Source of the DNA: Kibdelosporangium sp. MJ126-NF4
Lineage (GTDB): Bacteria > Actinomycetota > Actinomycetes > Mycobacteriales > Pseudonocardiaceae
DNA length: 64,000 nt
NCBI RefSeq assembly: GCF_000826545.1
Contig: NZ_CDME01000008.1
Location: 434,001 to 498,000 of the forward strand
Direction: 5' to 3'
This document shows, in pieces, positions 1-8,804 of this stretch; the first letter of the stretch is position 1; each line of letters begins with the position of its first letter. The notes under the pieces are model-generated. The model searched no databases. It worked only from the letters and a program-made list of their open reading frames with translations, and had not been told where the DNA came from. The translations under genes were made by a program, and so were the position numbers.

Positions 1-1
1 G

Positions 2-3000
2 GGCGAGATCAGGCCGCTCGGCCCACCCATGCGGTACGGCACCGGCCCCGGCCCGGACGACGACGCGTGGATCATCTTCACCTCCGGCTCGACCGGCACC
101 CCGAAGGGCGTCGCGGTCAGCCACCGCAGCGCCGCCGCGTTCGTCGACGCCGAAGCCCGGTTGTTCCTCCAGGAAGAGCCCATCGGGCCGGAAGACCGCG
201 TGCTGGCCGGGCTGTCGGTCGCGTTCGACGCCTCCTGCGAGGAGATGTGGCTGGCGTGGCGGCACGGCGCGTGCCTCGTGCCCGCCCCGCGCGCACTTGT
301 CCGCACCGGCATGGACCTGGGCCCGTGGCTGTTGGAGCGCGAGATCACCGTCGTGTCGACGGTGCCGACGCTCGCCGCGTTGTGGCCCGTCGAAGCGCTC
401 GACGAGATCCGGCTGCTGATCTTCGGCGGCGAGGCGTGCCCGCCCGAGCTGGCCGAACGCCTGGCTGTCGAGGGCCGCGAGGTGTGGAACACCTACGGCC
501 CGACTGAGGCCACCGTCGTCGCGTGTGCCGCGCAGTTGACCGGCGAGGGCCCGGTCCGCATCGGCCTGCCGCTGGACGGCTGGGACCTGGCCGTGGTGGA
601 CCAGCAGGGCAAGCCGGTGCCGATGGGCGAGGTCGGCGAGCTCGTGATCGGTGGCGTCGGCCTGGCCCGCTACCTGGACCACGAGAAGGACGCGGTGAAG
701 TTCGCGCCGCAGGAGACGCTCGGCTGGGAGCGCGCGTACCGCAGCGGTGACCTGGTCAAAGCCGAACCTGAAGGCCTGCTGTTCCTCGGCCGGGCCGACG
801 AGCAGGTCAAGCTCGGCGGCCGCCGGATCGAGCTCGGCGAGGTCGACTCGGCCCTGCAGGCGCTGCCCGGTGTGGCCGGTGCCGCTGCCGCCGTGCGCAA
901 GACCAAGGCCGGTAACCAGGTTCTCGTCGGTTACGTCGTCGCCGAAGACTTCAACGAAGCCGACGCCCTGAAGCGGCTGCGCACGGCTCTGCCCGCCGCG
1001 CTGGTGCCGCTGCTGGCCGTCGTGGAGACACTGCCGACGCGGACGTCCGGCAAGGTCGACCGCAACGCCCTGCCGTGGCCGCTGAAGACCGTCACGACCG
1101 GGCTGTCCGGCACGGCGGGCTGGCTCGCCGAGCAGTGGACCGAGATCCTCGGCATCGGCGTGGACAAGATGGACGAGGACTTCTTCGCCCGCGGCGGCAG
1201 CAGCCTCGGCGCCGCGCAGCTAGTGTCCCTCGTCCGGCGGCAGTACCCGGGCCTGTCGGTCAGTGACGTCTACCAGAACTCCAAGCTCGGCCAGATGGCC
1301 AAGCGCCTGGACGAACTGGGCGTCGCGACGACCACGAGCCGGACCGTCGAGCCGACGCCGCGCGGGTTCTCGGTGGCGCAGACCGTGTTGATGGCCCCGC
1401 TGCTGACGCTCGTGGGCGTGCGCTGGCTGGTCGCGCTCGCCGCGATCAACAACGTGTTCTCGTTCTCGTGGGCGCCGACGATCTCGTGGTGGTGGGTCGG
1501 CCTCGGCTGGTTGCTGTTCGTCAGCCCGCTCGGCCGTCTGGGCATCGCGGCGGGCAGCGCCCGTCTGCTGCTGCGCGGCCTCAAACCGGGCAAGTACAAG
1601 CGTGGTGGCGGTGTCCATCTGCGACTGTGGACGGCCGAGCGGATCGCCGCGCTGTCCGGTGTCGCGAACCTGTCCGGCGCGCCGTGGATCACGTACTACG
1701 CCCGTGCGCTCGGCGCCAGGATCGGCCGTGACGCCGACCTGCACTCGCTGCCGCCGGTCACCGGCATGCTCAAGCTCGGCAAGGCGAGCGCGGTGGAGCC
1801 CGAGGTCGACCTGAGCGGCTACTGGATGGACGGCGACCGCCTGCACATCGGCAAGATCCGGATCGGCGCGGGTGCCGTGATCGGCGCGCGCAGCACGCTG
1901 TTCCCCGGCGCGCGGGTCGGCAAGCGTGCCGAGATCGCGCCCGGTTCGGCCGTGATGGGCGCGGTCCGGCCCGGTCAGCGCTGGGCCGGTGCCCCGGCCG
2001 TGAAGTCGGGCAAGCCCGGCCGGTCGTGGCCGTCGGCGCGTGCGCCCCGCAAACTGCGCTGGGTCATCGCGTACGGCATCACGTCGCTGCTGATGGGCAT
2101 GTACCCGGTGCTCGGCGCGGTGCCCGGTCTGCTGGTGCTGTCGGCGTTCGTCGACGGTGGACTGTCGAGCGTTCTGCTGGCCGTGCCGCTGGCGACGCTG
2201 GCCGCGATGGGCAGCTTCGCCGCGTTGATCCTGGTGTCCGTGCGGCTGCTCGGCATCGGGCTGCGGGCGGGCCACCACCCCGTGCACAGCCGGATCGGCT
2301 GGCAGGCGTGGGCGACCGAGCGGTTGATGGACCTGTCCCGGATCCTGCTGTTCCCGATGTACGCCAGCCTGTTCACGCCGGTGTGGCTGCGGCTGCTCGG
2401 CGCGAAGGTCGGCCGCCGCGTCGAGGCGTCGACCGTGCTGGCGATCCCGAAGATGACCACCATCGGCGACGGCGCCTTCCTCGCCGACGACACCATGGTC
2501 GCCACCTACGAGCTGGCCGGTGGCTGGGTGCGGATCGGTGAGGCGCGTGTCGGCAAGCGGGCGTTCCTCGGCAACTCGGGGATGACCGCCGCTGGACGTC
2601 GCGTTCCGAACGGCGGTCTGGTGGGTGTGCTGTCCGCGACGCCGAAGCGTGCGAAGGCGGGTTCGTCGTGGCTCGGTATGCCGCCGATGAAGCTGCGGCG
2701 GACCGTTGCTGCGGGAGACACCAGCCGGACGTTCGAGCCCGCGAAGCGACTCGTGCTCGCGCGTGCGCTGGTCGAGTTGTGCCGTGTCATCCCGGTGATG
2801 GCGGGTGTCGCGTTGGCCGTGCTCGCGTTGGCCGCGTTCGAGGGCCTGGTCCTCCAGTTCGGCTGGGCCGTGGCCGCGTTGCTGTCCGGCGGTGTGCTGT
2901 TCGGCGCAGGGGTGGTCGCGTGTGCGGTGACCACGGCCGCGAAGTGGCTGTTGGTCGGGCGGTTCCGCGCGGTCGAGCATCCGCTGTGGAGCTCGTTCGT

Positions 3001-3430
3001 CTGGCGCAACGAGCTGGCCGACACGTTCGTCGAGGTGCTCGCCGGGCCATGGCTGATCAGCTCGGCCACCGGCACCCCGCTGCTGACCGGCTGGCTGCGC
3101 ACCATGGGCGCGAAGATCGGCAAGGGCGTCTACCTCGACACGTACTGGCTGCCTGAGGCGGACCTGGTCTCACTGGGCGACGGCGTGAGTGTCAACCGCG
3201 GCTGTGTGCTGCAGACGCACCTGTTCCACGACCGGATCATGAGCATGTCCGAGGTGATCATGGACGACGGATCGACCCTCGGCCCGCACGGGATCATCCT
3301 GCCCGGCGCCAAGGTCGGCGCCCGCACCACGATCGGTCCGGCGTCGCTCGTCATGCGCGGCGAAGGTGTCCCGGCCGACACAAGGTGGCTTGGCAATCCG
3401 ATCTCCGCGTGGCCTACTGTCAGGTCGTGA
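2..3430 (+). CDS. Pls/PosA-family NRPS-like protein, 5'-truncated by the window edge
   Basis: The frame is open to the left edge, so the N-terminus lies outside. Visible in order: an adenylation domain with core motifs [26 protein letters not shown] and a final PTRTSGKVDRNALP; a carrier domain with the phosphopantetheine serine in GGSSLG (near residue 400 of the fragment); then hydrophobic membrane stretches alternating with three hexapeptide-repeat (left-handed beta-helix) acyltransferase-like modules. This is the layout of the Pls family (epsilon-poly-lysine synthetase and relatives), in which the adenylation domain activates an amino acid and the membrane C-terminal part makes a homopolymer or amide. 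The substrate cannot be read here. The stop overlaps the GTG start of the next gene (GTGA). Confidence 0.88.
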   Translation, partial: GEIRPLGPPMRYGTGPGPDDDAWIIFTSGSTGTPKGVAVSHRSAAAFVDAEARLFLQEEPIGPEDRVLAGLSVAFDASCEEMWLAWRHGACLVPAPRALVRTGMDLGPWLLEREITVVSTVPTLAALWPVEALDEIRLLIFGGEACPPELAERLAVEGREVWNTYGPTEATVVACAAQLTGEGPVRIGLPLDGWDLAVVDQQGKPVPMGEVGELVIGGVGLARYLDHEKDAVKFAPQETLGWERAYRSGDLVKAEPEGLLFLGRADEQVKLGGRRIELGEVDSALQALPGVAGAAAAVRKTKAGNQVLVGYVVAEDFNEADALKRLRTALPAALVPLLAVVETLPTRTSGKVDRNALPWPLKTVTTGLSGTAGWLAEQWTEILGIGVDKMDEDFFARGGSSLGAAQLVSLVRRQYPGLSVSDVYQNSKLGQMAKRLDELGVATTTSRTVEPTPRGFSVAQTVLMAPLLTLVGVRWLVALAAINNVFSFSWAPTISWWWVGLGWLLFVSPLGRLGIAAGSARLLLRGLKPGKYKRGGGVHLRLWTAERIAALSGVANLSGAPWITYYARALGARIGRDADLHSLPPVTGMLKLGKASAVEPEVDLSGYWMDGDRLHIGKIRIGAGAVIGARSTLFPGARVGKRAEIAPGSAVMGAVRPGQRWAGAPAVKSGKPGRSWPSARAPRKLRWVIAYGITSLLMGMYPVLGAVPGLLVLSAFVDGGLSSVLLAVPLATLAAMGSFAALILVSVRLLGIGLRAGHHPVHSRIGWQAWATERLMDLSRILLFPMYASLFTPVWLRLLGAKVGRRVEASTVLAIPKMTTIGDGAFLADDTMVATYELAGGWVRIGEARVGKRAFLGNSGMTAAGRRVPNGGLVGVLSATPKRAKAGSSWLGMPPMKLRRTVAAGDTSRTFEPAKRLVLARALVELCRVIPVMAGVALAVLALAAFEGLVLQFGWAVAALLSGGVLFGAGVVACAVTTAAKWLLVGRFRAVEHPLWSSFVWRNELADTFVEVLAGPWLISSATGTPLLTGWLRTMGAKIGKGVYLDTYWLPEADLVSLGDGVSVNRGCVLQTHLFHDRIMSMSEVIMDDGSTLGPHGIILPGAKVGARTTIGPASLVMRGEGVPADTRWLGNPISAWPTVRS

Positions 3431-4710
3431 TCGACCCGTACCTGCCTGAGCACGGCGACCCGAGCTACAGCGTTGAACACTACGACCTGGAACTGGACTA
3501 CCGGGTCGGCGCGGGCAGACTGTCCGGCAGAGCGAAGATCACCGCGGTCGCCAACACGGCACTGACCCGGTTCACGTTGGACCTCGGCGTGTTCCGGGTG
3601 AACCGGGTCGCGGTCGACGGCAAACCGGTCCGGTTCGCCCACCGCGCGCACAAGCTGACTGTGCAGGCGCGGATGGCGGCCAAGCGACAGTTCACGGTCG
3701 AGGTGCGGTACGTCGGCAATCCCGAGCCGATCCGCACCAGGCACTGGGGCGAACTCGGCTGGGACCATCTCGAGGACGGCGTGCTGGTGGCCAGCCAGCC
3801 GACCGGGGCGCCGTCGTGGTTCCCGTGCAACGACCACCCCCGCGACAAGGCCACGTACCGGATCGCGGTGACGACCGGGTCGCCCTACCGCGTGGTCGCG
3901 AACGGGGACCTGATCGACGGCCGGGTGTCGGCGTCCACCACAACCTGGGTGTACGTGCAGCTCGAACCGATGGCCACCTACCTCGCCTCCGTCCAGATCG
4001 GACGCTACGAGTACCTCGAACGCGCCGACGACCGCGTCCCCATGCGCGCGGCCTATCCCCTGCGGCTGATGGACGGCTACGCGCACGACTTCGGCCGTCA
4101 GACCGAGATGATGGTCGCGTTCGAGCGGATGTTCGGGCCGTACCCGTTCAGCGCGTACACCGTCGTGGTCACCGACGACGACCTGGACATCCCGATCGAG
4201 GCGCAGGGGATGTCGATCTTCGGCGCCAACCACGTCGACGGCCGTCGCGGCTACGAGCGGCTGGTGGCGCACGAACTGGCGCACCAGTGGTTCGGCAACA
4301 GCGTGTCCATCGCCGACTGGCGGCAGATCTGGCTGAACGAGGGGTTCGCCGCCTACTCGGAATGGCTGTGGTCGCAGGCGTCCGGCGGTCAGTCGGCCGA
4401 CGCGCTGGCGCGGGCGACGTGGGCGAGGATCTCCCGGCTGCCCCAGGACCTGGTGCTCGCGGACCCCGGCGTCGACCGGATGTTCGACGACCTGGTGTAC
4501 CAGCGTGGAGCGCTTGCCGTGCACGCGTTGCGGTTGCGGCTGGGCGACGCCGCGTTCTTCGCGATGCTGCGGGAATGGACGACGAACAACCGGCACGGCT
4601 CAGCGACCATCGAGGACTTCATGGCGCACGCCCAGCGGCATTCGCCCCGCCCACTCGGCGACCTATTCACCGCCTGGCTGTACGAGGCTCGCCTGCCCGA
4701 GCTCGGCTAG
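3427..4710 (+). CDS. M1-family zinc aminopeptidase
   Basis: About 427 residues. The zinc site is plain: HELAHQWFGN near residue 281, with the third ligand in NEGFAAYSEW, i.e. HExxH-18-E. The usual GAMEN exopeptidase motif is replaced by EAQGMS. The protein is short for M1 and lacks the large C-terminal helical domain, as in many actinobacterial members. I chose the GTG at 3427 because it overlaps the stop of the NRPS-like gene, which makes translational coupling likely. An upstream in-frame ATG lies inside that gene. Coupling suggests it may trim an amino-acid polymer or peptide made by its partner, but this is inference. Its 3' end overlaps the opposing ipdC gene by 48 bp. Confidence 0.85.
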   Translation: MIDPYLPEHGDPSYSVEHYDLELDYRVGAGRLSGRAKITAVANTALTRFTLDLGVFRVNRVAVDGKPVRFAHRAHKLTVQARMAAKRQFTVEVRYVGNPEPIRTRHWGELGWDHLEDGVLVASQPTGAPSWFPCNDHPRDKATYRIAVTTGSPYRVVANGDLIDGRVSASTTTWVYVQLEPMATYLASVQIGRYEYLERADDRVPMRAAYPLRLMDGYAHDFGRQTEMMVAFERMFGPYPFSAYTVVVTDDDLDIPIEAQGMSIFGANHVDGRRGYERLVAHELAHQWFGNSVSIADWRQIWLNEGFAAYSEWLWSQASGGQSADALARATWARISRLPQDLVLADPGVDRMFDDLVYQRGALAVHALRLRLGDAAFFAMLREWTTNNRHGSATIEDFMAHAQRHSPRPLGDLFTAWLYEARLPELG

Positions 4711-5727
4711 CACCCGCTCGGCCTCGGCCACCGTCCTGCTGATCAGGTCGGCGCACGTGGGCAGGTCGTCCAGCCTGCCGACGACTTGTCCGGCGGCGAG
4801 CACTCCCGCGTCGGTGCGGCCGTCGACCAGGCCCGCACGCAGCAGCATCGGTGTGTTCGCGGCCATGATCACCTGGGCGAGCGGCATGTCCTTGCGCATC
4901 GACCAGCCCTCGCGGCCCATCGACAGCCAGGACAGCCCGCTCAGCTTCTTGAACCGCGCCGCGTTGGCCACGGCGTGCAGGAGGCTCCGCCACCGCCCGG
5001 ACTTCTCCAGTCTCTCGACCAGATCGGTCCTGAGGACTCGATGCGGCACGCCGTCGACGCGTTTGGTCACCACCGTGCCGTCCAGGCCTTTGCTCAGGTA
5101 GAGCTGTTTGACCTCGTCGGGGACGGTGCTTTCCTGCGTCAACAGGAACCTGGTGCCCATCGCGATCCCCGCGGCGCCGTAGGACAGGGCCGCGGCGAGG
5201 CCCCGGCCGTCGAAGAAGCCACCAGCCGCGATCACCGGGATGTCGACCGCGTCCACAACCGACGGGATGAGCAATGTGCTGGCGACGGAGCCGGTGTGCC
5301 CGCCCGCTTCGCCGCCTTGTGCGATCACCGCATCCGCGCCCCAGGCCGCGACCTTCTCGGCGTGCCGGACCGCGCCGACCGAGGGGACAACGAGCGTTCC
5401 CGCGTCCTTCAGCTTCCTGATCAGCTCGGCTTTCGGTGCCCTGGCGAAGGAAGCGACCCGGATCCGTTCCCTGATCAGCAGGTCGATGCGCTGCTCGGCG
5501 TCGACGGCGTCCGACCTGAGGTTCACACCGAACGGCCGATCGGTCCGACTTTTGGTCTCCTGGATGGCCTTCTCGAGTTCCTCGTAGGTCATCGTCGCCG
5601 ACGCCAGGATGCCGAGGCCACCGGCCGCCGCACTCGCCGCGACCAGCCTCGGCCCGGCCACCCAGCCCATGCCGGTCTGCACCACCGGGTGCTCGACGCC
5701 GACCAGTCGCGTGAGTGCGGTCTTCAC
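4663..5727 (-). CDS. ipdC: Flavin-dependent enoyl-CoA oxidoreductase of sterol ring degradation (IpdC, nitronate monooxygenase fold)
   Basis: 354 residues, TIM-barrel flavoenzyme of the nitronate monooxygenase/2-nitropropane dioxygenase family. Family motifs include VIAQGGEAGGHTG and the FMN-phosphate segment VIAAGGFFDGRGL followed by GAAGIAMGTRFL. Length and position directly after ipdA-ipdB match Mycobacterium tuberculosis Rv3553, where IpdC works on the hydroxylated bicyclic CoA ester left after loss of rings A and B and prepares ring C for opening. It starts at a GTG that overlaps the ipdB stop by 4 bp. It is the last gene of echA20-ipdA-ipdB-ipdC. The C-terminal tail runs 48 bp into the convergent aminopeptidase gene. 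Confidence 0.85.
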   Translation of the reverse strand: MKTALTRLVGVEHPVVQTGMGWVAGPRLVAASAAAGGLGILASATMTYEELEKAIQETKSRTDRPFGVNLRSDAVDAEQRIDLLIRERIRVASFARAPKAELIRKLKDAGTLVVPSVGAVRHAEKVAAWGADAVIAQGGEAGGHTGSVASTLLIPSVVDAVDIPVIAAGGFFDGRGLAAALSYGAAGIAMGTRFLLTQESTVPDEVKQLYLSKGLDGTVVTKRVDGVPHRVLRTDLVERLEKSGRWRSLLHAVANAARFKKLSGLSWLSMGREGWSMRKDMPLAQVIMAANTPMLLRAGLVDGRTDAGVLAAGQVVGRLDDLPTCADLISRTVAEAERVLAELGQASLVQPGGE

Positions 5728-6434
5728 ACGCGCACCTCGCGATCCCGTTTGCCGTCCGGGTCCAGCACTGTCCTGATCAGATCGAGCTCCTGCCCGGTCG
5801 GCTCCCGTGTGACGGCTGGTTCCTCGTGTGGCAAGGCGAATCCGGTCTGGTCGTGGACCTCCTGGACGTCGACGCCGGGGTGCACGGACACGATCCGCAT
5901 GCTGCGGTCGGGTGTGCCGAAGTCGAACACCGCCAGACTGGTGACCACGCGGTGGATGTTGTGGAACGGCCCGCCTTGCTTGTCGTAGCCGACGCCGGAG
6001 ACCACATCGACCGCGTCCACCAGGACACGCTTGCTGTGCCGGGGGACCCAGTAACTGGTCTTGTTGTTCACCGTGTTGCCGGGCGCGCCGCGGAAGCCGA
6101 GCAACTGCCTGGTCGGTTTGCCGTGGTCGCCGATCGCGGAGATGTTCTGGTTGCCGAACCGGTCGAGCTGGTTGGCCCCCATCACCACGTGCCGGGTGCC
6201 GTGCGCGACCACGTCGAACACCCTGCGGTACGGCATCCAGCCCTCGACCTGTCCGTCCGGTGTCACCAGGTAGGCCTCGCCGTCGGAGAGCAGCAGGTCC
6301 GGCTCGGTCGTCAGCCTGGCCAGCTTCGCGCCGAGACTGGGGACGAGGCCCATGGGACTGGCCAGGATCTCGCCGTCACCGGCGAACAGGTCCGCACACG
6401 CGGCGACGCACACCTCGGCCCGTGTTACTGCCAT
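5724..6434 (-). CDS. ipdB: CoA-transferase-like ring hydrolase, beta subunit (IpdB)
   Basis: 236 residues, family I CoA-transferase beta-subunit fold, with typical segments such as VMGANQLDRFGNQNISAIG and SVHPGVDVQEVHDQTGF. In mycobacteria the IpdAB pair does not transfer CoA but hydrolytically opens ring C of the COCHEA-CoA intermediate of steroid breakdown; this role is known from the family, not visible in the sequence. The gene overlaps ipdA by 10 bp and ipdC by 4 bp, so equal production with its partner subunit is expected. The gene order matches the M. tuberculosis Rv3551-Rv3553 block. Confidence 0.88.
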   Translation of the reverse strand: MAVTRAEVCVAACADLFAGDGEILASPMGLVPSLGAKLARLTTEPDLLLSDGEAYLVTPDGQVEGWMPYRRVFDVVAHGTRHVVMGANQLDRFGNQNISAIGDHGKPTRQLLGFRGAPGNTVNNKTSYWVPRHSKRVLVDAVDVVSGVGYDKQGGPFHNIHRVVTSLAVFDFGTPDRSMRIVSVHPGVDVQEVHDQTGFALPHEEPAVTREPTGQELDLIRTVLDPDGKRDREVRV

Positions 6435-7246
6435 GACCGCACCGCCTCCTGGTAGCCGTGTTCGCCGCCGGTAAGGAACCGGTCGGCGAAGGAATCCCAG
6501 TCCGCCTCGGCGTAGAGCCGCTGGAACTTCTCGTCACGGGAGTAGTCCGGCGCGCAACTGGTGAAGTGGGCACCGTAGGGCGTCTCCACCACGCCGTCGA
6601 CCATCATTCTGTTCAACAGCAAGGTTTGTACCGGGCCGTCGAACGTGTCCACGACCTGCTCGCACGAGACGTACCGGCGCTTGGCGGCCAGGCAGAACAA
6701 GTCGTCGAAGTACGGATCCGGGCCGAGGTACTGGGCGTTTCCGTGCCGGTCGGCGCGGTTGAGGTGCACCAGTGCCGCGTCGAGGTGCAATGCGGGCATC
6801 GCCACCAGTTCCTCGTCGTCATAGGGCGATCGGACCGTGCGCAACTCCGGATTGGTTCGCATCACGTCCGAGCCGAGCCCGGCGCGGATCGGCAGGAACG
6901 GCAGCCGGTGCCCGGCGGCGAGGAGTCCACACTGGAACATTCCTTCGTCGAGTTCGGTCACGTCCAGGTCGCCTGACTGGCGGATCTTCTGGAAGTACGG
7001 GTCGTAGGCGACGGTGTCGAGTGAGACGAACCCGAAGACCAGCTTGCGGATCTTTCCGGCGGCGGCGAGCAGGCCGACGTCCGGGCCGCCGTAGGAGACG
7101 ATCGTCAGGTCCTTCAGCGGGGAGTCCAGTATCGCCCGGACCAGTGCCATGGGTTTGCGGCGCGAGCCCCAGCCGCCGATGCCGACGGTCATCCCGTCGG
7201 ACAGTTCCGCCACCACGTCGGACGGCGTCATCCGCTTGTCACGCAT
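6425..7246 (-). CDS. ipdA: CoA-transferase-like ring hydrolase, alpha subunit (IpdA)
   Basis: 273 residues, CoA-transferase alpha-subunit fold with an N-terminal glycine-rich stretch (MTVGIGGWGSRRKPMALV) and the segment DAALVHLNRADRHGNAQYLG common to the family. With IpdB it forms the steroid ring C hydrolase. It starts at an ATG that overlaps the end of echA20 by 8 bp; a second ATG five codons downstream is possible. Together with echA20 and ipdC it belongs to the KstR2-controlled part of sterol catabolism in mycobacteria. A KstR2-like site lies upstream of echA20 here. Confidence 0.88.
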   Translation of the reverse strand: MRDKRMTPSDVVAELSDGMTVGIGGWGSRRKPMALVRAILDSPLKDLTIVSYGGPDVGLLAAAGKIRKLVFGFVSLDTVAYDPYFQKIRQSGDLDVTELDEGMFQCGLLAAGHRLPFLPIRAGLGSDVMRTNPELRTVRSPYDDEELVAMPALHLDAALVHLNRADRHGNAQYLGPDPYFDDLFCLAAKRRYVSCEQVVDTFDGPVQTLLLNRMMVDGVVETPYGAHFTSCAPDYSRDEKFQRLYAEADWDSFADRFLTGGEHGYQEAVRSWQ

Positions 7247-7991
7247 CTTTCGCTCCGTTGATGAAAGCGTCGCGTGCCTCGTCCGAGGCGCCGGTCAGGT
7301 TCAGTTCGAAGGTGAAACCCTGCTCGTAGCGGTAGCTGCGGTGCACCGGCTGCGGATCGATCCCGTTGATCGCTTCCTTGGCGCGCCGGATCACTCGCGT
7401 GTCCTTCGCCGCGATCTCGTCGGCCAGTGTTCGTGCGGCCTTGTCGAGCTCGTCGCGCGGCACGACCTCGTAGACCGATCCGTGGTGGTGCAACTGGGCC
7501 GCATCGATGTTCCTCGCCGTGTAGTACAGAGTCCGCATCAGGTGCTGGGGGACCAGTCTGGACAGATGCGTCGCTGCGCCGAGTGCGCCTCTGTCTACTT
7601 CGGGCAGTCCGAAGTAGGCATCATCGGACGCGATCACGATGTCGCTGTTTCCGACGAGGCCGACGCCGCCGCCGAGACAGAATCCCTGCACCGCCGCGAT
7701 CACCGGCACAGCGCAGTCGTAGACCGCCGCGAACGCCGCCGCACAGCCACGGTTGGCGCCGATCAACGCGTCGTGGCCTTCTGCGCGTTGCATCTCCTTG
7801 ATGTCGACGCCCGCGCAGAAACCTCTGCCCTCGGCACGAAGGATCACCACGTGCGTTTCCGGATCCTCGCCTGCCGCGCGGATCGCCGCTGCGAGATCGA
7901 ACCAGCCCTTGACCGGCGGTGCGTTCACCGGGGGGAAGTCGATGGTGACCTGCGTGACGCCGGGACCCGCCCGGTTGCTGGTGATCCCCAT
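7239..7991 (-). CDS. echA20: Crotonase-fold ring-opening hydrolase of steroid C/D rings (EchA20)
   Basis: 250 residues, enoyl-CoA hydratase/isomerase superfamily. The oxyanion-hole and CoA-binding segments are GRGFCAGVDIKEM and AVQGFCLGGGVGLVGNSDIV, and FGLPEVDRGALGAATHL contains the family glutamate region. Position as first gene before ipdAB fits EchA20, which opens ring D of HIEC-CoA by hydrolysis in the HIP pathway. The ATG at 7991 faces the divergent SDR gene; the 72-bp gap carries a KstR2-like dyad. An ordinary enoyl-CoA hydratase is possible on sequence alone, but the neighbours make this assignment strong. Confidence 0.86.
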   Translation of the reverse strand: MGITSNRAGPGVTQVTIDFPPVNAPPVKGWFDLAAAIRAAGEDPETHVVILRAEGRGFCAGVDIKEMQRAEGHDALIGANRGCAAAFAAVYDCAVPVIAAVQGFCLGGGVGLVGNSDIVIASDDAYFGLPEVDRGALGAATHLSRLVPQHLMRTLYYTARNIDAAQLHHHGSVYEVVPRDELDKAARTLADEIAAKDTRVIRRAKEAINGIDPQPVHRSYRYEQGFTFELNLTGASDEARDAFINGAKDA

Positions 7992-8010
7992 GGACCCTTC
8001 TTCCTAACCT

Positions 8011-8024
8011 AGCGATTGCTTGGT
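8011..8024. promoter_or_regulatory. Candidate KstR2 operator between echA20 and the SDR pair
   Basis: AGCGATTGCTTGGT matches 8 of 10 fixed positions of the KstR2 motif as I remember it (AnCAAGnnCTTGnT); the CTTG half is intact and the CAAG half is degraded. It sits between the divergent genes that are KstR2-controlled in mycobacteria. Confidence 0.4.
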
Positions 8025-8063
8025 AACTTATCAGGACCTGGAGCCCATGAGAAGGAGTCAGGC

Positions 8064-8804
8064 GTGGACCTCGCGCTGGACGGGTCGATCGTCCTGGTGA
8101 CCGGTGGCGGACGCGGGGTCGGACTCGGTATCACACGGGCATTCCAGGCCGCGGGCGCGACCGTGGTCATCTGCGGGCGCACACCACCGGTGGATCCGGT
8201 CGCGGACTTCGTCACATGCGACGTCCGCGACGTCGAACAGGTCGACGCCATGGTCACGTCCATCGTCGACCGTTACGGACGACTGGACGTCCTGGTGAAC
8301 AACGCGGGCGGCGCGCCGGTCGCGGACACCGCCACGGCCTCGCCGCGGTTCCACGAGGCAGTCATCCGCCTCAACCTGGTGGCGCCACTGCTGGTCTCGC
8401 AGCGCGTGAACACCGTCATGCAACAGCAGGACAACGGTGGCTCGATCGTGATGATCAGCAGCATCAACGCATCCCGCCCGGCCCCGCAGTCGGTCGCCTA
8501 CGGCGCCGCCAAGGCGGGGGTGAACAACCTGGCGGCCAGCCTGGCCGCCGAGTGGGCACCCAAGGTCCGGGTCAACTCGCTGGGCGTGGGAATGGTCCGC
8601 ACCGAGATCACCAGCGAGGCCTTCGCCGACGTCCTCGACGATGCCGCCGCCGCTGTCCCGTTGGGGCGGTTGGCGGAGCCTGCCGAGGTCGGCGCGTGCG
8701 CGGTGTTCCTGGCCTCCCCGCTGGCCTCGTACGTCACCGGCGCGACGCTGCTCGTGCACGGCGGGGGTGAGTTGCCGCTCTACTTCAACAGGGAGACGCC
8801 TTGA
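8064..8804 (+). CDS. Short-chain dehydrogenase/reductase of the steroid ring block (Rv3549c-like)
   Basis: 246 residues with the classical SDR cofactor motif VTGGGRGVGLG near residue 12, NNAGG, and a catalytic Ser-Tyr-Lys set in MISSINAS and AYGAAKAG. The GTG at 8064 is preceded by GAAGGAG at a proper distance; in-frame starts further upstream lack such a site. Divergence from echA20 and coupling to a second SDR mirror Rv3549c-Rv3548c of M. tuberculosis, in the KstR2 regulon. A hydroxyacyl-CoA or keto dehydrogenation in late ring degradation is likely; the substrate is not known. The stop overlaps the next start (TTGA). Confidence 0.75.
   Translation: MDLALDGSIVLVTGGGRGVGLGITRAFQAAGATVVICGRTPPVDPVADFVTCDVRDVEQVDAMVTSIVDRYGRLDVLVNNAGGAPVADTATASPRFHEAVIRLNLVAPLLVSQRVNTVMQQQDNGGSIVMISSINASRPAPQSVAYGAAKAGVNNLAASLAAEWAPKVRVNSLGVGMVRTEITSEAFADVLDDAAAAVPLGRLAEPAEVGACAVFLASPLASYVTGATLLVHGGGELPLYFNRETP

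Noticed and set aside
1220..2980. 586-codon minus-strand open frame
   Set aside because: Antisense of the Pls/PosA gene. Composition is rich in Arg, Gln, His and Asp as expected for a shadow frame in GC-rich DNA, with no family motifs.
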